Positions 1 through 5,608 of a stretch of DNA of 7,191 nucleotides are shown piece by piece. The notes below the pieces were generated by a model, which saw only the letters and a program-made list of their open reading frames with translations, was not told where the DNA came from and did no database searches. The number at the start of each line of letters is the position of its first letter. Position 1 is the first letter of the stretch. The translations under genes and the position numbers were made by a program. Source of the DNA: an uncultured Gemmatimonadota bacterium. Lineage in GTDB: Bacteria; Gemmatimonadota; Gemmatimonadetes; Longimicrobiales; Gaopeijiaceae. The DNA is taken from assembly GCA_937136445.1 (NCBI GenBank), contig CAKZOQ010000385.1, positions 1-7,191 on the forward strand, read 5' to 3'.

Positions 1-131
1 AGCCGCTCCATTCGAGCCAGCACCAGAGCGCCGTGGACGAGGAGCGCCAGCGTCACCAGGATCACGACGGTGGCGACCAGGACGAATCCTCCCCGGCGCA
101 CCTCCCCGGCTCTCTCCCTCCCGCCGGTCAT
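1..131 (-). CDS. pilX: Minor pilin PilX (GspK-like), N-terminal fragment at window edge
   Basis: Only the first 43 codons are inside the window. The ATG at 131 lies 7 bp after the PilW stop, with a weak GGTGA overlapping that stop. The protein begins MTGGRERAGEVRRGG, a basic leader ending in Gly, followed by FVLVATVVILVTLALLVHGA, a hydrophobic helix with Ala in place of Glu at +5. This matches the PilX N-terminal family and GspK, which also lack Glu5. GspK-like subunits sit at the extreme tip of pseudopili. The reading frame continues out of the window, and PilE or PilY1 might follow there. Confidence 0.72.
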   Translation of the reverse strand, partial: MTGGRERAGEVRRGGFVLVATVVILVTLALLVHGALVLARMER

Positions 132-138
132 CGGATCT

Positions 139-846
139 TCACCGGTTCGAGACGGCCACATGCCACATCCTCTCGGGCGCACCTCGGACTGCCTCCGCGC
201 CCCCCCGGGCGGGCCGGAACCGCAGCTCCGCCCGAAGTCCCCAGGGCGTGGACACGAACCGGCTCTCGGGGTGCAGGAGCTCCGGGGTGAGGGGCTGGCG
301 TCCGCCCCTCCCCCGCCGGTACCGGACGGCACCGTCGGCGAGGTGGTAGCTTCCCCGCTCGAAGTACCGCCCTGCCACCCAGGGCAGCTCCGGTTCCGGG
401 TCCACCGTCCAGCGCTGGCGCCGGCCCGGACCGGAGACGAGGCATTCCCCTTCGGGTCGGTCCTCGGCGGACACCAGTCGGTGCCCCCGCCACCGTCCGT
501 CCTCCCCGAGGATCCGGACCGAGTCCTTGCCGGGGTCCGGGAGCCGAACGCCTCGCACCACCACCAACCCACCTCCCCAGGAACACGCCACCCCCGTCCC
601 CCGGAAGGCCCGCACCTCCAGGACCTCACCCGTCTCCCCGCCCGCCCGTCCAGGGCCGTCGATCCGCGCCACGGCCTCGGTCAGACGAACCGCCTGGAGC
701 CGGTCCGAACGGGCGATGAGTGTGAGGGTCCCGCCCTGGACCCCCACCAGGAGCCGCAACGCCGCCGTGAGGAGGAGGCTTCCCAGGAGGACCGCCAGGA
801 GCGCGTCCAGGAGGGTCGCGCCGAGGGAGGCGCCGCGGGACCTCAC
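139..846 (-). CDS. pilW: Minor pilin PilW (GspJ-like)
   Basis: The gene starts at a GTG (846) that overlaps the PilV stop and follows GGAGG at 6-nt spacing; the product has 235 residues. The N-terminus VRSRGASLG is a short basic leader. Cleavage after Gly9 leaves ATLLDALLAVLLGSLLLTAA, with Ala at +1 and Asp, not Glu, at +5. The long beta-rich head contains a PilW/GspJ-like stretch around RGSYHLADGAVRYRR (164-178) and two cysteines (88 and 135). Assignment rests on the N-terminal helix, the length and the third position in a GspH-I-J-K type series; the head is divergent. The frame is open far upstream through PilV and FimT, but that extension is an artefact of high GC. PilW usually bridges PilV and PilX in the tip complex. 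Confidence 0.78.
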   Translation of the reverse strand: MRSRGASLGATLLDALLAVLLGSLLLTAALRLLVGVQGGTLTLIARSDRLQAVRLTEAVARIDGPGRAGGETGEVLEVRAFRGTGVACSWGGGLVVVRGVRLPDPGKDSVRILGEDGRWRGHRLVSAEDRPEGECLVSGPGRRQRWTVDPEPELPWVAGRYFERGSYHLADGAVRYRRGRGGRQPLTPELLHPESRFVSTPWGLRAELRFRPARGGAEAVRGAPERMWHVAVSNR

Positions 847-1229
847 GGTCCGCCTCCGTCCAGACGGGCCGCCCCGGCCCCATGCGCCTCCGACACCGCG
901 TGCACCTGCGACTCCACGTCGATCACGGAGCCGTCCACCTCCAGCCGGAGTCGCACCACCCCGTTCCCCCCCCGGGACCAGCTCCCCCGGCCCCAGGTCT
1001 CCACGACGTCGCCCTCCCCCGACCCCTCGACCCGCGCCAGGGAATCGAGGAGCACACGCGCCCGAAGGACCGCCTCCTGCCGCGCCTCGGCCCCGGCGAG
1101 GGTGCGGGTGGCCAGGACGAGGGTGCCCACCACCCCCAGAAGGCCCACCTCCAGCAGGACCAGAGCCACCAGGGTCTCGACCAGGGTGAACCCGTCCGCT
1201 CCCCGGAACCGCCACCATCCGGTCCTCAT
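843..1229 (-). CDS. pilV: Minor pilin PilV (GspI-like)
   Basis: This 128-residue prepilin has a leader ending in Gly13 and mature N-terminus FTLVETLVALVLLEVGLLGV, with Phe at +1 and Glu at +5. The pattern FTL-ETLVAL--L-v-LLG is typical of PilV/GspI. The remaining roughly 85 residues form a short beta-rich head (VVRLRLEVDGSVIDVESQVH, 91-110). The start overlaps the FimT stop as ATGA, and its own stop overlaps the PilW start as GTGA, so the three genes are probably translationally coupled. PilV would be a member of the priming tip complex with PilW and PilX. The coding strand contains a run of eight Gs (plus-strand C run at 966-973) inside the Arg-Gly-Gly codons of SRGGNG, a possible slippage site. 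Confidence 0.85.
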   Translation of the reverse strand: MRTGWWRFRGADGFTLVETLVALVLLEVGLLGVVGTLVLATRTLAGAEARQEAVLRARVLLDSLARVEGSGEGDVVETWGRGSWSRGGNGVVRLRLEVDGSVIDVESQVHAVSEAHGAGAARLDGGGP

Positions 1230-1678
1230 CGCCGCCGCACCCGAGCGTACCCCGAGATGACGACCCGCGTCTCGGCCTGGCCGCGACGCAGGGAGAGCGT
1301 TCCGGCGGCGACCACCCCGAGTCCCATCGGGTCGAAGGCCAGCGACCAGTCCTCCGCGCCACCCGGCAGCTCGAGTTCGGTGCCCCGATCCGCCAACGAA
1401 AGCCGAAGCAGCGTGTCCCCCGCCACCTCCACCCAACCCCCGGGGGGCCGGGCTCGGAGGTGGAGGACGCTCCCCCCGCCTGCCGTGGCCTCCACCCGGG
1501 CCCGTGCCACCAGTCCCACGAGGGCCTCCCGGGCAGAGGCCACGGCGCTTCGATCCACCAGGGTCCGGCCTCCCTGCACGCCGATGCCCAGGAGGACGGT
1601 CAGGAGAAGGAGGGCCGTCGCCACCTCGAGGAGGGTGTGGCCGGAAGGACGTCGTCGGGGGCGGGTGTGCGGTGCCAT
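1226..1678 (-). CDS. fimT: Minor pilin FimT/FimU (GspH-like)
   Basis: This 150-residue prepilin has the basic leader MAPHTRPRRRPSG. Cleavage after Gly13 exposes His14, not the usual Phe or Met, with Glu18 at +5 in HTLLEVATALLLLTVLLGIG. The C-terminal part, FDPMGLGVVAAGTLSL followed by RVVISGYARVRRR, fits the GspH/FimT fold ending (f-p-G ... v-v-s--Gr-r). In Pseudomonas the equivalent FimU links the tip complex to the major pilin. The ATG at 1678 gives a normal leader. A GTG at 1753, 9 bp after the regulator's stop, would add 25 residues and an abnormally long leader, but the nearest GGAGG lies 18 nt before the ATG, so the start is not certain. The stop overlaps the next gene's start (ATGA). 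It is the first of four minor-pilin genes matching the GspH-I-J-K order. Confidence 0.82.
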   Translation of the reverse strand: MAPHTRPRRRPSGHTLLEVATALLLLTVLLGIGVQGGRTLVDRSAVASAREALVGLVARARVEATAGGGSVLHLRARPPGGWVEVAGDTLLRLSLADRGTELELPGGAEDWSLAFDPMGLGVVAAGTLSLRRGQAETRVVISGYARVRRR

Positions 1679-1762
1679 GCACCAGGATGCGGGGCTCCTC
1701 CGGGCTTCTCCATGGAGGGATGGGCCGAGCCGCCGCAGACCCCGACACCCCACCGAAGAGGG

Positions 1763-3121
1763 CTACACCAGGCCGTACTCCTTCACCTTGTAGCGCAGCG
1801 CGCGAGGCGACAGGTCCAGGAGCTCGGCGGCCTGGGTCTTGTTTCCACCGGTACGGTCCAGCGCCACCTCGATGAGGTGCTTTTCCAGCCGGGCTCCCTG
1901 CCGCTTCACCGACAGGTCCTCCCCATCCACGCCGAGGATCGGGGTGTCCGGCGGAGGCATGCGCACACTCTCCGGGAGGTCCTCCAACCGGATCCTGGGG
2001 CCTTCGGTGAGGATGAGCGCCCGTTCCAGGACGTTCTCCAGCTCCCGGACGTTCCCCGGCCAGGGGTACTCCAGGAGCACCTCCATGGCCTCGGGCTCCA
2101 CGCCGTCGACCTCGATGCCCATGCGGGTGGTCTGGCGCTCCAGGACGTGCTGGACCAGCTCCGGGATCTCCTCCGCCCGATTACGGAGCTGGGGAAGATG
2201 GATGGGGACGACGGCGAGCCGATAGTAGAGATCCTCCCGGAACTCCCCGAGCTCCACCGCCTCCTCCAGGTCCCGGTTCGTGGCGGAGATGATGCGCACG
2301 TCCACGGAACGGGTCTTGGTGGCACCAACCCTCCGCACCTCCTGCTCCTGAAGCGCCCGGAGGAGCTTCACCTGGAGGGTCGCCGGAAGCTCCCCCACCT
2401 CGTCCAGGAAGAGGCTGCCTCCGTCCGCCGCCTCGAAGAGGCCCTCCTTGTCCCGGTCCGCGCCGGTGAAGGCCCCCTTCACATGCCCGAAGAACTCCGA
2501 TTCCAGGAGCTGTTCGGGGATCCCACCGCAGTTCACCGGCACGAAGGGTCGGTTGCTCCGTGGGCTCTCGCCGTGGACCAGTCGGGCCACCAGCTCCTTC
2601 CCCGTCCCGCTGGCGCCGGTGAGGAGGACCGAGGAGGAGTGGCGCGCCACCTTGCCCGCCACCTCCAGCGCCTTCCGCATGGCGGCCGATCCGGCAACGA
2701 TCTCCCCGTAGCGGCGCTCCACCCGCACCTCGCTCCGGAGACGTCCCACCTCCCGGCGAAGCTGCTCCCGCTCCACCGCCTTCCGGACCGTGAGGAGGAC
2801 CTCGTCGGCGCCGAAGGGCTTCGGGATGTAGTCGTAGGCACCCTTCGTCATGGCGTCCACCGCCAGCTCCACGCTGCCGTAGGCCGTCATCATCAGGACG
2901 AGCGCCTCTCCTCCGTCCTTCTGGTACCGTTCGAGGAAGGTCATGCCGTCCATGGAAGGCATGCGGATGTCGCAGAGGATGAGGTCCGGCATCTCTCGAG
3001 CCGCCACCTCGAGCCCCTGTTCTCCGTTCTCCGCCTGGAGGACGTCGTAGTCGGCGTCTCCCAGGATGAGGGAGAGGGACTTCCGGAGGCCCGCATCGTC
3101 GTCGATGATCAGGATTCTCAT
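1763..3121 (-). CDS. pilR: PilR-like NtrC-family sigma-54-dependent response regulator
   Basis: This 452-residue protein is complete, with the three-domain NtrC layout. The receiver domain (1-118) has the acidic pocket at Asp7-Asp9, phospho-accepting Asp51 (CDIRMP), Thr79 and Lys101. The AAA+ domain (about 142-370) has Walker A GASGTGKE (169-176), the sigma-54-contacting GAFTGA loop (216-221), Walker B LFLDE (237-241), REDLYYRL (295-302) and WPGNVREL (354-361). The C-terminal Fis-type helix-turn-helix ends TQAAELLDLSPRALRYKVKE (429-448). All residues expected for ATPase-driven activation of RpoN polymerase are present. The start overlaps the kinase stop as ATGA without its own Shine-Dalgarno, which implies translational coupling. 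The likely target is the sigma-54 promoter at 5533-5548, upstream of its own gene. Family confidence is very high; the PilR name comes from the surrounding pilus genes. Confidence 0.93.
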   Translation of the reverse strand: MRILIIDDDAGLRKSLSLILGDADYDVLQAENGEQGLEVAAREMPDLILCDIRMPSMDGMTFLERYQKDGGEALVLMMTAYGSVELAVDAMTKGAYDYIPKPFGADEVLLTVRKAVEREQLRREVGRLRSEVRVERRYGEIVAGSAAMRKALEVAGKVARHSSSVLLTGASGTGKELVARLVHGESPRSNRPFVPVNCGGIPEQLLESEFFGHVKGAFTGADRDKEGLFEAADGGSLFLDEVGELPATLQVKLLRALQEQEVRRVGATKTRSVDVRIISATNRDLEEAVELGEFREDLYYRLAVVPIHLPQLRNRAEEIPELVQHVLERQTTRMGIEVDGVEPEAMEVLLEYPWPGNVRELENVLERALILTEGPRIRLEDLPESVRMPPPDTPILGVDGEDLSVKRQGARLEKHLIEVALDRTGGNKTQAAELLDLSPRALRYKVKEYGLV

Positions 3122-4410
3122 GCCGAGTGGGGTTGGGGGGAGCGTTCGTCGGAGGGCGTGTCGGGGTCGGTCTCGTCCTCACCGGGGTGGCCCGGGAGAC
3201 GGATGGTGAAGAGCGCGCCCCCCATGTCGGACCCACCCACCTCGATTCGGCCCCCCATCCCCTCCACCAGCCGGGCACAGATGGAGAGCCCCAGACCCGT
3301 CCCGTCGCCGGGCTCCTTGGTGGTGAAGAAGGGATCGAAGATGGACTCGCGGTCCGGCCAGGGAACGCCGGGGCCGTTGTCCGCCACCCGGACGAGGACG
3401 ATCTCCGGAGCCGTGAAGAGGGTATCCACTCCACCGGCGTCGTCGTCTCGCGAGACCCGCCTGCGGTGCATGTAGTTGATGCCCGGGGGATCGTCCTCCC
3501 GGCGGGCGGGGAGCGCTTGCACCGCGCCGGCCTCCCGATCCAGGGAGACCCGGATGCGGGGCTCCGGATGGCCGCGGAGGGCGTGCAGGGCGTTGAGGAA
3601 GAGGTTGACCAGCACCTGCTCGAGCCGGTGGGGCTCCATGACCACCGGGGCTACCGGGGCGTCGATTCTCCAGTCGTCCTCCACCTCCTCCAGCTTGCCC
3701 TGGTTCTCCAGGAGCTTCCGGACCCCCACCAACACCTCTTCCGGGGCCACGGGACCCGCCTCCTCCTGCTTGGGGCGAGCGTACTCCAGGAGCCCCCGGA
3801 CGATGAGATCGATGCGGTTGGCCTCGTCCCGGATGGCGTCCAGCATCTCGGTGTCGGCGTCGGCCGTCTCCGCACGTTTCCGGGCCACATCCGCAAAGCC
3901 CATGATGGCGCCGAGGGGGTTGCCCACCTCGTGGGCGATCCCGGCGGCCAGCGTACCCACCGAGGCCAGCCGGGCGGTCTGGATCACCTGGTCACGAGCC
4001 CGGACGAGCTCCCGGTTGGTCCGGTCCAGCGAGGCGACGTTTTCCGCGAGCAGGCGTTGATCCTCGATGAGCCGGTCGGCCATGGCGTTCACGCTCTGGC
4101 GGACGGACTCGAGCTCCAGGCTGTCCGAGGGCTGGATGCGGTGGTGGTAGGCGCCCTCGGCGATGCGTCGGGCGTCGTCGGCCAACGCCTCCACCGGTTC
4201 CACCAGTCGGCGGCGCAGGAAGGCACCTCCGAACACGAAGAGAACGGCGAGGTCCGCCACGACGAGGACCAGGACGAAGAGGAGGATGACCGGAACGGTC
4301 TCCAGCGCCGGGAGAACCGCCCAGACGGCGATTCCTGCGACGAGCACCGCAGCAGCGAACAACGCCCCGAAGTTCAGGAGGAGGTCGCGGCGGAGAGGGC
4401 TGGGGGACAT
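3118..4410 (-). CDS. pilS: PilS-like membrane histidine kinase (HAMP, HisKA, HATPase)
   Basis: The 430-residue protein has two membrane helices (about 13-35 and 40-62) joined by only a few residues, then a HAMP-like linker (63-116) and a short coiled segment. The HisKA domain has the H-box ASVGTLAAGIAHEVGNPLGA with phospho-accepting His160. The ATP-binding domain has the N-box NLFLNALHAL (269-278), G1 box DNGPGVP (344-350), F-box FDPFFTTK (358-365) and G2 box GTGLGLS (370-376). It should autophosphorylate and pass phosphate to the adjacent regulator, whose gene overlaps it by 4 bp (ATGA). There is no periplasmic sensor or PAS domain. About 35-40 extra residues (291-335), rich in Arg and Asp, interrupt the ATPase domain before the G1 box. 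The ATG at 4410 is chosen because it sits just before TM1; an upstream in-frame start (4557) would overlap the pilin. Assignment to PilS rests on context, since the H-box alone also fits NtrB-type kinases. Confidence 0.85.
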   Translation of the reverse strand: MSPSPLRRDLLLNFGALFAAAVLVAGIAVWAVLPALETVPVILLFVLVLVVADLAVLFVFGGAFLRRRLVEPVEALADDARRIAEGAYHHRIQPSDSLELESVRQSVNAMADRLIEDQRLLAENVASLDRTNRELVRARDQVIQTARLASVGTLAAGIAHEVGNPLGAIMGFADVARKRAETADADTEMLDAIRDEANRIDLIVRGLLEYARPKQEEAGPVAPEEVLVGVRKLLENQGKLEEVEDDWRIDAPVAPVVMEPHRLEQVLVNLFLNALHALRGHPEPRIRVSLDREAGAVQALPARREDDPPGINYMHRRRVSRDDDAGGVDTLFTAPEIVLVRVADNGPGVPWPDRESIFDPFFTTKEPGDGTGLGLSICARLVEGMGGRIEVGGSDMGGALFTIRLPGHPGEDETDPDTPSDERSPQPHSA

Positions 4411-4525
4411 GGGTCCGGGCAAGAGGGGCTCGCGGAGGCGAGAGGGTCGGGACCCGGAAAGGTGGGCCGGCCGGGAGACGGACGGCAAGCTGGGCGGGGA
4501 AGCCCGGAAGGTCAGTGCCGGAGCG
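4411..4525 (-). other. Intergenic region between the second pilin and the sensor kinase
   Basis: This 115-bp spacer has no convincing terminator or -24/-12 element. It holds a short perfect hairpin, CTCGC-CTCC-GCGAG, at 4442-4429, and a weaker GGGT-CCCG-ACCC stem further upstream. No clear Shine-Dalgarno precedes the kinase ATG. Weak translation of the kinase from pilin read-through mRNA would fit a regulator needed in small amounts. Confidence 0.4.
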
Positions 4526-4915
4526 TCAGCGCGAGCACTGGACCGAGCTCTCCACATTGGCCGGAGAGAGCACGGAAGCGTTTCCGTGATAGATGGCGCA
4601 CGACTCGCCGGGCATGGCCATGTGGCTGGCGGAAGCCGACCAGCCGGTGTTGTCCGCCTCGACCATGCTGACGACCACGCCTTCGCTGTTCGTGAAGGAG
4701 AGATCCGAGGCCGACATCGAGTAGGAGTACATCTCGTTGTAGTAGACGGCCTGCAGGTTCGCCAGGTTCCTCAGGTCCGCCCGCAGCGCCGAGAGGTAGG
4801 CCCGCTCGCGTGTCGAGGAGAACTTGGGGATGGCGATGGCGGCCAGGATTCCGATGATGACCACCACGATCAGGAGTTCGATGAGCGTGAATCCGTCGTC
4901 CGTGGGGGTCTTCAT
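4526..4915 (-). CDS. pilA: Type IV pilin, second tandem copy (paralogue of the first pilin)
   Basis: This encodes a 129-residue prepilin with leader MKTPTDDG, cleavage after Gly8, Phe9 at +1 and Glu13 at +5. The first 25 mature residues are identical to the upstream pilin, and the segment DLSFTNSEGV (71-80) is also shared exactly. The rest of the head differs, for example SMVEADNTGW (83-92) against AISNVSSSGW. Cys106 and Cys127 would form the D-region loop, a few residues shorter than in the first copy. An in-frame ATG 21 bp upstream (4936) is rejected because a strong GGAGGA Shine-Dalgarno lies between it and 4915 at ideal spacing, and because the 4915 start gives a normal leader. I see no separate promoter, so it probably depends on read-through from the first pilin. 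It could be a second major subunit, a minor subunit or an alternative pilin. Confidence 0.9.
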   Translation of the reverse strand: MKTPTDDGFTLIELLIVVVIIGILAAIAIPKFSSTRERAYLSALRADLRNLANLQAVYYNEMYSYSMSASDLSFTNSEGVVVSMVEADNTGWSASASHMAMPGESCAIYHGNASVLSPANVESSVQCSR

Positions 4916-4940
4916 GGGGGATCCTCCGCAGGTCATGGAG

Positions 4941-4983
4941 TGGCCCAGGGGGGCCGGAGAAGGGTGGCCCAGGTGGGCCGGAG
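4941..4983. repeat. Two-copy 24-bp tandem repeat with GGCCC/GGGCC dyads before the second pilin
   Basis: Plus-strand units TGGCCCAGGGGGGCCGGAG (4941-4959) and TGGCCCAGGTGGGCCGGAG (4965-4983) differ at one of 19 bases and recur with a 24-bp period. Each can fold in RNA as a 5-bp GGCCC/GGGCC stem with a 4-nt loop. They lie between the UUCG hairpin and the Shine-Dalgarno of the second pilin, in its leader. Their function is unknown. Confidence 0.6.
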
Positions 4984-4998
4984 GTGAAGAAGCGGCTT

Positions 4999-5033
4999 GG
5001 ACGGCCCGGGATCCGAAGACACCCGGACCGCCC
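4999..5033 (-). terminator. Strong UUCG-capped hairpin between the two pilins (attenuator or mRNA-stabilising structure)
   Basis: In the transcript, GGGCGGTCCGGG (5033-5022) pairs with CCCGGGCCGTCC (5010-4999) over 12 base pairs, two of them G-U. After a single bulged U, three more pairs close a UUCG loop with a C-G closing pair, the unusually stable tetraloop class. What follows (AAGCCGCTTCTTC) has no true U-run, so complete intrinsic termination is doubtful. The structure lies between a first pilin expected to be very abundant and the second pilin plus regulators. It could lower read-through or protect the first pilin mRNA from 3' decay. Confidence 0.55.
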
Positions 5034-5051
5034 TGCCAGCTTCATTTCACA

Positions 5052-5068
5052 CCCGCGTTCCGTGCGGG
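5052..5068 (-). other. Small hairpin after the first pilin
   Basis: Shortly after the first pilin's stop codon, CCCGC and GCGGG form a 5-bp stem around a 7-nt loop. No U-tract follows. Alone it is weak, but it precedes the much stronger hairpin at 4999-5033, and the two could act together as a 3'-end stabiliser or a partial terminator. Confidence 0.35.
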
Positions 5069-5083
5069 CTTGCTACAGGCACC

Positions 5084-5482
5084 TTAGTTGGTGCAGGCGA
5101 CCTCACCCGGCTGCGACGGGGTGGTGGTACCCACGGCCACCGCAGTGGACGTGCCGTAGTACATGGAGCAACCCTCGCTGCCGCCGAGCGCGGAGTGGGT
5201 CGCGGTCGCGGCCCAACCGGAGGAGCTCACGTTCGAGATGGCGACGTTCACGCCCTCGGAGTTCGTGAAGGAGAGGTCCGTCGTCTGGTTCGAGTAGGAA
5301 TAGGCGTCCGCGTAGTAGATCTCCTGCTGGCTCGCCAGGTTCTTGAGATCCGACTTCATGGCCGCGAAATAGGCCTTCTCACGCGTCGCGGAGAACTTCG
5401 GAATGGCGATGGCCGCCAGGATTCCGATGATCACCACCACGATGAGGAGCTCGATCAGGGTGAAACCCTTGCTGTCCCGCAT
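5084..5482 (-). CDS. pilA: Major type IV pilin (PilA-like), first tandem copy
   Basis: This encodes a 132-residue prepilin. The leader MRDSKG is short and polar, and the prepilin peptidase PilD would cut after Gly6 and methylate Phe7. The mature N-terminus, FTLIELLIVVVIIGILAAIA, is the classic class IVa membrane and assembly helix with Glu at mature position 5 (residue 11). The head domain is small and rich in Ser, Thr and Tyr. Cys105 and Cys130 are placed to close a C-terminal disulphide (D-region) loop, which contains a TTTPSQP stretch. The ATG is supported by GGAG 7 nt upstream and by the correct leader length. The gene is first behind the sigma-54 promoter and therefore probably the most highly expressed. 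The second pilin follows after 168 bp. The length and the cysteine loop favour a pilus subunit over the T2SS pseudopilin GspG. Confidence 0.93.
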   Translation of the reverse strand: MRDSKGFTLIELLIVVVIIGILAAIAIPKFSATREKAYFAAMKSDLKNLASQQEIYYADAYSYSNQTTDLSFTNSEGVNVAISNVSSSGWAATATHSALGGSEGCSMYYGTSTAVAVGTTTPSQPGEVACTN

Positions 5483-5532
5483 GTTGGTACTCCAGGTGTG
5501 AGTGAAACTTGGACAACTGCACCGCTCTTAGG

Positions 5533-5548
5533 TGCACGGGCCGTTCCA
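5533..5548 (-). promoter_or_regulatory. Sigma-54 (-24/-12) promoter of the pilin operon
   Basis: On the minus strand the sequence TGGAACGGCCCGTGCA matches the RpoN consensus TGGCACRNNNNTTGCW at ten of twelve defined positions. The invariant GG and GC have the required 10-bp spacing. Mismatches are A for C at position 4 and G for T at position 12. Transcription would begin near 5522, leaving a leader of about 40 nt before the pilin ATG. The leader contains GGAG 7 nt upstream of the ATG. A sigma-54-dependent activator encoded in the same direction 2.4 kb downstream supports the assignment. Confidence 0.75.
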
Positions 5549-5560
5549 CCTTTGGTGCGA

Positions 5561-5608
5561 ATTACCATAAACCGTTGTGCATCAACGACTTACGGTGATT
5601 ATGGTGAT
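5561..5608. promoter_or_regulatory. Inverted repeat around an IHF-like site, candidate activator-binding region of the pilin promoter
   Basis: Two 10-bp arms, ATTACCATAA at 5561-5570 and TTATGGTGAT at 5599-5608 (plus strand), are inverted copies with one mismatch. Inside them is a shorter repeat, CGTTG/CAACG, with arms 5573-5577 and 5583-5587. The plus-strand sequence CATCAACGACTTA at 5580-5592 fits the IHF consensus WATCAANNNNTTR except at the first base. Relative to the predicted start site (about 5522) the region spans roughly -39 to -87. Sigma-54 promoters usually need an upstream activator site and often a bend between it and the -24/-12 elements, so this is the best candidate. The real activator site could lie elsewhere, for example at the perfect palindrome TCAAGCTTGA (5685-5694). 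Confidence 0.4.

Noticed and set aside
70..1260. Plus-strand open frame of 396 codons opposite the minor pilins
   Set aside because: Its composition is Pro/Arg-rich with no recognisable motif, and the minus strand carries four prepilin N-termini with overlapping start and stop codons.
847..1362. Upstream extension of the pilW frame to a start at 1362
   Set aside because: It would run through pilV and fimT in another frame and bury the prepilin leader. The GTG at 846 has a good Shine-Dalgarno and a GTGA overlap.
1708..1717. 10-bp palindrome CTCCATGGAG between the regulator and fimT
   Set aside because: It has no loop and no repeat partner nearby, and palindromes of this length are expected by chance.
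1460..3475. Plus-strand open frame of 671 codons opposite the regulator and kinase genes
   Set aside because: It lies antisense to two genes with complete catalytic motifs. Its translation is low-complexity, rich in Leu, His, Arg and Pro with no domain, as expected of a GC-rich antisense frame.
4411..4557. Longer N-terminus for the kinase starting at 4557
   Set aside because: It overlaps the end of the second pilin, encodes 49 residues rich in Arg, Pro and Ser with no membrane or leader features, and lacks a ribosome binding site.
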